A stretch of 15,973 nt of DNA from positions 1 through 15,973 of the forward strand of contig JBIOVQ010000186.1 of the NCBI GenBank assembly GCA_044867805.1, given 5' to 3'. This stretch comes from SG8-41 sp044867805. GTDB taxonomy: Bacteria; Pseudomonadota; Gammaproteobacteria; Burkholderiales; SG8-41. A model generated the notes under the pieces. The model saw only the letters and a list, made by a program, of their open reading frames with translations, searched no databases and was not told the origin of the DNA. Of this stretch, positions 1 through 5,769 are shown piece after piece (positions within the stretch are counted from its first letter, which is position 1; each line of letters opens with the position of its first letter). The position numbers were made by a program, and so were the translations under genes.

Positions 1-2
1 AG

Positions 3-884
3 CTGCACGACGCGCATCTGCTCGGTCTTCGGGTCGAAGCGCACCACCGTGTCCGTGTTGATCTCGTTGGCCCAGACCAGGCCGCCGCCGTCCACGGTGA
101 CCGCGTAGGGCCCGGCATCGCCGCCCGGCATGGGGTAGGTCTTCACGACCTTCATGGCGACGGGGTCGAGCTTGGCGAGCTTGCCGTCGCCGTAGTAGGT
201 GATCCACAGCATGCCGTCGGGCGCGGCGGCGACGCGGCGCGGGCGCGAGCCGCGGCCCGTGTCCACCTCGCTCATCCGGCCGGTCTTCGGGTCGAGCCGG
301 CCCATCTTGTCGTCGCCCATGCGGCAGAACCACACGTTGCCGGCCTTGTCGAGGGCCAGTCCGTAGGGGCCGCCCGACGAGAGGTACTCCTTGATGACGC
401 CGGTCCTCGTATCGAGGCTCGCGACCTTGTTGCCACTCTGCATCGTGAACCAGATGGTCCTCTGGTCGTCGCTGATGATCAGCGTGTGGGGGCCGCCGCC
501 GCCGGAGGGCGTCCAGAATTCGGTGATCCTGCCGGTGGCGGGGTCGAGCCGGCCGATGGTGCCGTTGCCGTTCCCGGTGGTCCACACCATGCCGTTGCGG
601 TCCACCAGCAACCCGTGCGGGCGGTGGCCGGAGGGCAGGTCCCATTCCCTGAAGGTTTGCGCCTTCGGGTCGAAGCGGGCGACCTTGTTGCCGGTCATCA
701 CCGCGACGTAGACGCTCCCGTCGGGCGCGATCGCCGGGTCGCGCGCGAAGCGCGGCGTCGGCACCGGCCATTCGCTGACCTTGCCCGTCAGGTTGGGGCG
801 CGCTCCCGGCGTGATGCCGTAGTTGGAGCCGCCCCCCTGCGCGGCGAGCGGGAGAAGGGCGAGCAGGCAGGCGACGCGTTTCAT
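3..884 (-). CDS. Virginiamycin B lyase-like beta-propeller protein (3' end cut by window edge)
   Basis: I translated this by hand from an ATG at 884; 294 codons are visible and the reading frame runs off the left edge. A short hydrophobic N-terminus (MKRVACLLALLPLAAQG) looks like a Sec signal peptide, so the protein is probably periplasmic. The rest is a series of about 40-residue blade repeats with recurring RFDPKT, RLDPKTG and GNVWFC-type motifs, alternating with GPYGLALD or GPHTLIIS. This is the pattern of Vgb/streptogramin-lyase and NHL-type propellers. Related propellers are common in environmental bacteria and most have no shown antibiotic activity. I could not place the Vgb catalytic His/Glu residues with confidence, so the substrate is unknown. 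A good Shine-Dalgarno (AAGGAG) precedes the ATG by 5 nt. The gene diverges from the caspase operon and shares a 113-bp intergenic region with it. Family assignment is fairly sure; function is not. Confidence 0.8.
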   Translation of the reverse strand, partial: MKRVACLLALLPLAAQGGGSNYGITPGARPNLTGKVSEWPVPTPRFARDPAIAPDGSVYVAVMTGNKVARFDPKAQTFREWDLPSGHRPHGLLVDRNGMVWTTGNGNGTIGRLDPATGRITEFWTPSGGGGPHTLIISDDQRTIWFTMQSGNKVASLDTRTGVIKEYLSSGGPYGLALDKAGNVWFCRMGDDKMGRLDPKTGRMSEVDTGRGSRPRRVAAAPDGMLWITYYGDGKLAKLDPVAMKVVKTYPMPGGDAGPYAVTVDGGGLVWANEINTDTVVRFDPKTEQMRVVQ

Positions 885-930
885 CGGCACTCCTTCGTGC
901 GAAAGCGCATTTTTCCGGGGCCCGGTAAGT

Positions 931-939
931 TGCTATATT
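931..939 (+). promoter_or_regulatory. Candidate extended -10 promoter for the caspase/cyclase genes
   Basis: TGCTATATT is a TGn-extended -10 element with 5 of 6 matches to TATAAT (hexamer at 934-939). A weak -35 (TTTTCC, 911-916) sits 17 bp upstream. The predicted start near 946 leaves a leader of about 52 nt before the caspase ATG at 998. It lies in a relatively AT-rich patch of the divergent intergenic region. This is by inspection only. Confidence 0.45.
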
Positions 940-956
940 AGTCCTCGAACAGGACT
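940..956. promoter_or_regulatory. Inverted repeat over the predicted start site (operator or 5' hairpin)
   Basis: AGTCCT and AGGACT form a perfect 6-bp inverted repeat around a 5-nt centre (CGAAC). It starts one base after the candidate -10 hexamer at 934-939. That position suits a repressor operator or a short hairpin at the 5' end of the message. No regulator can be named. Confidence 0.3.
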
Positions 957-997
957 CCGGGTCGAGTCGCGGCGCCGGGGAGGGGAGCGGTCGGGCG

Positions 998-2644
998 ATG
1001 GTGCGTTACGCGTGCGCGTTGATTGCGTGCCTGGTGGCGGTCGCGGCGGGACATGCGGCCGAGCGGCGCGTTGCGCTCGTGATCGGCAACAGCGCCTACA
1101 AGCAGGCGCCCCTCGTCAATCCGGGTAACGACGCGCGCGCGATGGCGCAGGTGCTGCGTGAGTCCGGCTTCACGGTGAAGGAGCTGCGCAATCTCAACCA
1201 GGCCGGGATGCGGCGCGCCATCCGCGAGTTCGGCGACGACATCGCGAAAGGCGGGGTGGGGCTGTTCTTCTTCGCCGGCCACGGCATGCAGATCCGCGGC
1301 CGCAACTTCCTGGTCCCGGTGGGCAGCGACATCGAGCGCGAGGACGAGGTCGAGGACCAGGCCGTCGACGCGCGCCTCGTGCTGGAGAAGATGGCGTCCG
1401 CGAAGAACCCCCTCAACATCGTGATCCTGGACGCCTGCCGCAACAATCCGTTCATCAGCAGCTTCCGCTCCACCATCGTCGGGCTCGCCGCGATGGACGC
1501 CCCGGCGGGCACGCTCGTCGCGTTTTCCACGGCGCCGGGGCAGGTGGCGGCCGACGGCACCGGCGACAACGGCCTCTATACCCAGCACCTGGTGTCCTAC
1601 ATGCGCGAGCCGGGGGTGAAGGTGGAGGACGTGTTCAAGCGCGTGCGCGCGGCGGTGCGGCAGGAGTCGGGCGGCAGGCAGACGCCCTGGGAGAACACCT
1701 CGCTCGAGGCGGACTTCTACTTCAAGGCGCTCGACCCGCGCGTGGTCGCGGAGCAGAACCGCGAGCGCGAGCAGGCGCAGAAGGAGGCGATCGAGAAGGC
1801 AGTGCAGGATGCCCTGAAGCGCAGCGGGCAGCAGGCCGCGCGAGACCGCGCCGGCATCGAGCGCGAGATTGCCGAGCGGGTGGCCGTGGAGCGCTCGGTT
1901 GCCGAGAAGGCGGCCATGGCGCGCATCGCGGAGATGGAGAAGGCGCTCCAGCTCGCGTTGAGCCGGTCGGCCGCGCCGGCCGCCGCCGCTTCCGTCGCGC
2001 CGGCTGCGGCACCCGCTCCGGCGCTGGAACGGACGCGGCTCGCCCTGGCGCCGCCCGGCAGCGCGATCGCGGGTTCCGGCGGCCCGCCCATGCTCAAGGT
2101 CGGGGATAACTGGGTCTACAAGGTCACGGACCGCGACTACACCGTGGTTCGCGAGCGTAGATCGGTGACCAGAATCGAGTCGGTCACCGGCAGCGAGGTC
2201 CGTTTCAGGAGCGGGAAGAACGTCTTCCGCTACACCGCCGACTGGAGCCTGATCGGCAACGTCCCGGGAGACGGCATCGAGCGGAAGTACGAGCCACCAA
2301 TTCCGGTCTACTCCTTTCCGCTCGAGCCGGGCAAGACCTGGCAGGCGAGGTTCAGGAACGCGCGCAGCGACGGCAAGGTCTTCGACAACGACAGGAGCGT
2401 GACCGTGGAGGGCTGGGAGGAGGTCACGGTCCCGGCCGGCACCTTCAAGGCGCTGAAAGTGAGCAGCCTGACCTACTACCGCCGCGTGGACGACGGGGGA
2501 GCTGGCGGCGGCCGGATCGTCTTCAATTACTGGTACGTGCCGGAAGTGAAGCGGCCGGTCAGGATCGAGGACGTCGGCATCGGCAACAACAACGTCGTGA
2601 TCCACGACTTCACCTCCGAACTGGTCTCGTACAAGCTGCATTAA
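998..2644 (+). CDS. Exported caspase-like (peptidase C14) protein with C-terminal beta-rich domain
   Basis: 548 aa. Residues 1-20 form a Sec-type signal peptide ending in AGHA, so the protein is probably periplasmic. The caspase p20-like domain (about 22-245) starts with RRVALVIGNSAY. It carries the catalytic His in FFAGHG (H95) and the catalytic Cys in LDACRNN (C147), both intact. Residues about 250-322 are a charged coiled coil rich in Glu, Arg, Lys and Ala. An Ala/Pro linker (325-345) follows. A C-terminal domain (about 362-548) begins near LKVGDNWVYKV and looks beta-rich; I do not recognise it. Bacterial members of this clan usually cleave after basic residues and often come with signalling or adaptor domains; the substrate here is unknown. 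The ATG at 998 is preceded by a purine-rich GGGGAGGGGAG. The next gene starts 48 bp after the stop, so the two are probably co-transcribed. Confidence 0.88.
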   Translation: MVRYACALIACLVAVAAGHAAERRVALVIGNSAYKQAPLVNPGNDARAMAQVLRESGFTVKELRNLNQAGMRRAIREFGDDIAKGGVGLFFFAGHGMQIRGRNFLVPVGSDIEREDEVEDQAVDARLVLEKMASAKNPLNIVILDACRNNPFISSFRSTIVGLAAMDAPAGTLVAFSTAPGQVAADGTGDNGLYTQHLVSYMREPGVKVEDVFKRVRAAVRQESGGRQTPWENTSLEADFYFKALDPRVVAEQNREREQAQKEAIEKAVQDALKRSGQQAARDRAGIEREIAERVAVERSVAEKAAMARIAEMEKALQLALSRSAAPAAAASVAPAAAPAPALERTRLALAPPGSAIAGSGGPPMLKVGDNWVYKVTDRDYTVVRERRSVTRIESVTGSEVRFRSGKNVFRYTADWSLIGNVPGDGIERKYEPPIPVYSFPLEPGKTWQARFRNARSDGKVFDNDRSVTVEGWEEVTVPAGTFKALKVSSLTYYRRVDDGGAGGGRIVFNYWYVPEVKRPVRIEDVGIGNNNVVIHDFTSELVSYKLH

Positions 2645-2692
2645 TCCGTCGCGGCCGCAGGCGGTCTGCGGAGCTCTTGCCGGAACTGCTGC

Positions 2693-4435
2693 ATGCCGCG
2701 TTTCGCGCTTTTTGCCGGGATCCTGCTGCTCGGGGGCGTGACCGGCGCGCTGGGGCTTACCGCGCCTCTCGATCTCAAGCTCCTCGATATCCAGTTCCGG
2801 CTGCTGCGCGCGTGGTCTCCGCAACCGGTTGCGCGCGAAGTCATGGTCGTCGGCGTGGACGAAGACACGGTCAAGCGCTTTCCGGAGCCGATCGCGCTGT
2901 GGCACCGCCACCTGGGTCAGTTCCTGGGCGCAATGGCGCGCGCCAAGCCGGCCGTGCTCGGCATCGACATGGTCCTGCCCGACCGCAGCTATGAGCCGGT
3001 GGCGCCCGGTTCGGACAAGCTGCTCATGCGGGGGCTGCTCGAGGCGCGGCGCAGCTATCCCCTGGTGATCGCGCTGACGGTAGACCCGGCCGGCAGGCCA
3101 CGGGCCATCTATCCTCCCCTGGTTGCGCTGGCCGGCCCGGGAGGCGCCGGCTACGCGCTGTTTCCCGTCGACTCCGACGGCTCGGTCAGGCGGTTCGACG
3201 AGCGCCTCCCGGGCGCGGCCGATCCCGTTCCCACGCTCGTCGGGCAGATGGCGCGTCAACTCAAGATCGAACCGCGCGGTGGACTGATCGATTACTGGCG
3301 TGGCCCGCCGTTTGACTACGTGCCGTTGCACCGGGTCCTGGAATGGGCGGAGGCCGGCGACGAAGCGTCACTTGTGCGCGCGTTCCGGGACAAGCCGGTC
3401 GTGGTAGGCACGGTTTTCCGGTTCGAGGACCGCCTGTCCGCGCCGGTACAGCTCACGGCGCGCGAACCCGAGGCGCCCAACACCCCCGGAGTACTGTTGC
3501 ACGCGCAGGCGTTACGCAACCTGCTCAACGGAGGATTTATCCAGCCGCTGCCCGCGCCCGTCGTTGCCGTTGCCTGCGCGGTCCTCGCGTTGCTGTGGTT
3601 CGTGTCGTCACGCACAACCGTCGTGGCGCTTCTGCTAGCGGCGGTGTTTCTTCTGCTCGGGGGCGCTTCGACCTGGCTGCTTGCCCAGGGCTGGTATTTC
3701 CCCGCACTGGCGCCGGCGCTGACCGCGGCCGTGGCGCTTGGCGGCCGCAACGGCTACGACACGCTGCTGAAGCTACGCGAGCGGCGGCGGATGCGCGCCT
3801 CTTTCGGCGGCTACGTGAGCCCGCCGGTAATGGAGGAGATCCTGGCGGGGCGCATCCACCCCGAGATGGGGGGCTCGAAGCGCTTCGTATGCGTGCTGTT
3901 CTCCGACATCCGCGGCTACACCACCCGCAGCGAGCGCATGACGCCGGAGCAGGTCATCCGCTTCCTGAACCGCTACTTCGAGCGCGCCGTGGCGCTGATC
4001 CACGAGCGTGGCGGCGCGGTCACGAGCTTCATGGGCGACGGCATCATGGCGGTGTTCGGCGCGCCCAAGCCGCTCGACAACCCGTGCCGCGAGGCGTTCG
4101 AGGCGGCGCGCGCGATGCTCGATCACGTCACCGAGGTCAACTCCCGCCTGCGCGCGGAGGGCGAAGCCGCCATGGACATCGGCATCGGGCTCCACGCCGG
4201 GGAGGCGGTCATCGGCCACGTCGGCTCATCGGCCCGCCACGACTACACCGCGATCGGCGACGTGACCAACGTCGCCTCGCGGCTCGAGAGCATGACCAAG
4301 GAAGCGCGGCATCACATCGTGGTGTCGCGGGTGGTAGCCGAAAGGCTGGGCGAAGAGGACGGGCTGGTGTCGCTCGGACCGCTGGCGATCAAGGGCCACT
4401 CGCCGGTGGAGGCCTTCGGCTACGAGCGGGCGTGA
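2693..4435 (+). CDS. CHASE2-domain class III adenylate/guanylate cyclase
   Basis: 580 aa membrane enzyme predicted to make cAMP (or cGMP) in the cytoplasm in response to a periplasmic signal. A first membrane segment (about 4-22) leads into a periplasmic CHASE2 domain (about 24-280, with VVGVDEDTV and AVLGIDMVLPD). Three close hydrophobic segments follow (about 286-304, 308-329, 334-350), the usual CHASE2 topology. The class III catalytic domain spans about 395-575. Metal-binding Asp residues are present in FSDIRGYT (D405) and FMGDG (D449), and the transition-state Asn and Arg in GDVTNVASR (N526, R530). The Lys commonly found before the second metal Asp (DKFIGD type) is Ser here (S445). The start lacks a strong Shine-Dalgarno, which fits coupling to the upstream caspase gene. 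P. aeruginosa CyaB has the same architecture. Family is certain; nucleotide specificity is not. Confidence 0.93.
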   Translation: MPRFALFAGILLLGGVTGALGLTAPLDLKLLDIQFRLLRAWSPQPVAREVMVVGVDEDTVKRFPEPIALWHRHLGQFLGAMARAKPAVLGIDMVLPDRSYEPVAPGSDKLLMRGLLEARRSYPLVIALTVDPAGRPRAIYPPLVALAGPGGAGYALFPVDSDGSVRRFDERLPGAADPVPTLVGQMARQLKIEPRGGLIDYWRGPPFDYVPLHRVLEWAEAGDEASLVRAFRDKPVVVGTVFRFEDRLSAPVQLTAREPEAPNTPGVLLHAQALRNLLNGGFIQPLPAPVVAVACAVLALLWFVSSRTTVVALLLAAVFLLLGGASTWLLAQGWYFPALAPALTAAVALGGRNGYDTLLKLRERRRMRASFGGYVSPPVMEEILAGRIHPEMGGSKRFVCVLFSDIRGYTTRSERMTPEQVIRFLNRYFERAVALIHERGGAVTSFMGDGIMAVFGAPKPLDNPCREAFEAARAMLDHVTEVNSRLRAEGEAAMDIGIGLHAGEAVIGHVGSSARHDYTAIGDVTNVASRLESMTKEARHHIVVSRVVAERLGEEDGLVSLGPLAIKGHSPVEAFGYERA

Positions 4436-4455
4436 GACGAAAAGGCACGATCGGA

Positions 4456-4621
4456 ACCACAGATGAACACAGATGCACACAGATAAGAACCAACAACAAT
4501 AGACAAGATTTACAGGATTGGATCCAGACTAAGATTAATCTTGCTGTTTGAATCTCGTTGATCCTGTCAATCCTGTCCGTTTCCAGCCTTTCATCCGTGT
4601 TCATCTGTGTTTATCTGTGGT
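4456..4621. repeat. Nested palindromic repeat element I
   Basis: Outer arms 4456-4485 and 4592-4621 are inverted copies matching at 26 of 30 positions. The left arm is built from about 10-nt units (ACAGATGAAC, ACAGATGCAC, ACAGAT). Inner arms 4502-4520 and 4559-4577 match at 15 of 19; the right inner arm repeats a 9-nt unit (ATCCTGTCA, ATCCTGTCC). The centre holds a perfect 12-bp palindrome, AAGATTAATCTT (4531-4542). All three levels share a centre near 4537-4540. The element fills almost all of the cyclase-FecR gap and is AT-rich beside its neighbours. It has no open reading frame of its own. It could act as a transcription terminator or mRNA-stabilising structure, or be a non-autonomous mobile repeat. 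Confidence 0.8.
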
Positions 4622-4649
4622 AAAGATTGCTTTTCGGGTTGGAGGAACG

Positions 4650-5513
4650 ATGCCAAGGCGAGGCTGGGTCACCAGGGGCCTGCTGCTGGTTGCCGCCATG
4701 GCCGTGATCGGTGTGATGGCGCCCGCTGCTGCGCGCGCACAGGGTGTCGCGATCGTCACCGATGTTTCCGGCAAGGTTGCGGCGCAGGCGCCGGTCACGA
4801 TCCTTGCGGAAATCGCCGCCGACGCCCGCGTCAAGCTGGAGCCCGGCAGCAGGCTGGTGGTGGTCTACGTCAAGTCCGGGGACGAGTACACGCTCGCCGG
4901 GCCGGCGCAAGTCCGGTTCCGCGCCGGCGGGCCGGAGGTCGCGAGCGGCGCGAAGGCGCAGCGAAAAGCGAACCCGCTCGGGAAGGACAGCGGCGTCACG
5001 ATCCGCCCGCTGAGCGTGGCGCAGGGGGCTTTCGTCATGCGCAGCGGCCGGCCGACGGCCCGCATCAAGCTGCTGACCCTGTCCGGCACCAAGACGCTCG
5101 ACGCGGCGCCGGAGTTCCGCTGGCAGGAGATCGAGCCGGGCGTGAAGTACCGCTTCGAGCTGACCGACGACGCCGGCAAGTCGCTCTACGAGGGAGAGGT
5201 GGGCGGAGCCGCGTTCCGGCTGCCCGCGGGCGTGCAGCTGCGCGAAGGCGTCTCCTATACCTGGGAGCTTTCCGCCCGCCTGGGCGACGGCAAGCGCTAC
5301 GTCAGCGCGGGTGATTTCAGCGTAGCGGACGGCGCAGTGCGCGCCCAGGCCCGCAGGCTGCGGCCAGCAGCGGGGGCCCCCGTCTCCCAGCGCGTTGCCT
5401 ATGCCGCCTGGCTCGAGCAGATGGAGCTGCGCGACGAGGCGCGCACGTACTGGAAAACGCTGGCCGCCGAGCGTCCGGAGGACGGGAAGCTGAAGGCGCT
5501 CGCCGCGGAGTAG
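4650..5513 (+). CDS. FecR-like periplasmic protein with C-terminal helical (TPR-like) tail
   Basis: 287 aa from the ATG at 4650. That start is chosen because GGAGG lies 5 nt upstream and a clean signal peptide follows (about 1-30, ending AARAQG). An upstream in-frame start at 4548 would translate through palindromic element I and is unlikely. Residues about 33-135 resemble the beta-rich FecR domain (VTDVSGKV, then VKLEPGSRLVVVYVKSGDEY). Residues about 148-225 look like an Ig or fibronectin-type beta sandwich (PEFRWQEIEPGVKYRFEL). Residues 245-280 form two helices like one TPR repeat (AAWLEQMELRDEARTYWKT). FecR-domain proteins often accompany CHASE2 cyclases, so a role in periplasmic sensing for the upstream cyclase is plausible but inferred. 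The cytoplasmic anti-sigma region of true FecR and any partner sigma factor are absent. Confidence 0.75.
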   Translation: MPRRGWVTRGLLLVAAMAVIGVMAPAAARAQGVAIVTDVSGKVAAQAPVTILAEIAADARVKLEPGSRLVVVYVKSGDEYTLAGPAQVRFRAGGPEVASGAKAQRKANPLGKDSGVTIRPLSVAQGAFVMRSGRPTARIKLLTLSGTKTLDAAPEFRWQEIEPGVKYRFELTDDAGKSLYEGEVGGAAFRLPAGVQLREGVSYTWELSARLGDGKRYVSAGDFSVADGAVRAQARRLRPAAGAPVSQRVAYAAWLEQMELRDEARTYWKTLAAERPEDGKLKALAAE

Positions 5514-5551
5514 GGCGCGGCCTAGTGCCGTTATCTCAAAAACGAATGGAA

Positions 5552-5750
5552 CCGCAGATGAACGCAGATGAACACAGATAATTCAACATCAAAAATCTTG
5601 ACGCAGAGGCGCCAAGGCGCAAAGGGAATCGATATCCAAAGTCAAGGATGGGCGGGTTTCTGTATATCGTTAGTTGTTCTTCTTTGCGTCTTTGCGCCTT
5701 CGCGTCAAGGTTTTCGGTATTGATCGGCGTTTATCGGCGTTCATCGGCGG
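5552..5750. repeat. Nested palindromic repeat element II
   Basis: Outer arms 5552-5579 and 5723-5750 match in inverted orientation at 23 of 28 positions. Each is a run of 10-nt units: GCAGATGAAC on the left, ATCGGCGTTT and ATCGGCGTTC on the right. Inner arms 5592-5624 and 5682-5714 match at 28 of 33 and contain roughly 8-nt units (TCTTTGCG, CCTTCGCG). Both levels share a centre near 5651-5653. The outer left arm resembles that of element I, but the inner motif is different. The element lies between the convergent ends of the FecR-like gene and pilL, where it may act as a two-way terminator. No transposase is present. Confidence 0.8.
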
Positions 5751-5769
5751 CTGCTTTACACGAGGCTCA

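Noticed and set aside
3..884. Streptogramin resistance gene
   Set aside because: Family resemblance alone does not show lyase activity; the catalytic residues could not be confirmed and the protein looks exported.
938..3331. 797-codon open frame on the minus strand across the caspase and cyclase genes
   Set aside because: It is an Arg/His/Asp-rich translation with no domain, a by-product of high-GC codon use opposite two well-supported genes.
4548..4649. Upstream extension of the FecR-like gene
   Set aside because: It would translate through the palindromic repeat; the ATG at 4650 has GGAGG and is followed directly by a signal peptide.
4436..5769. Insertion sequence or transposon around the FecR-like gene
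   Set aside because: No transposase, integrase or clear target duplication is present; the palindromes are better called non-coding repeats.
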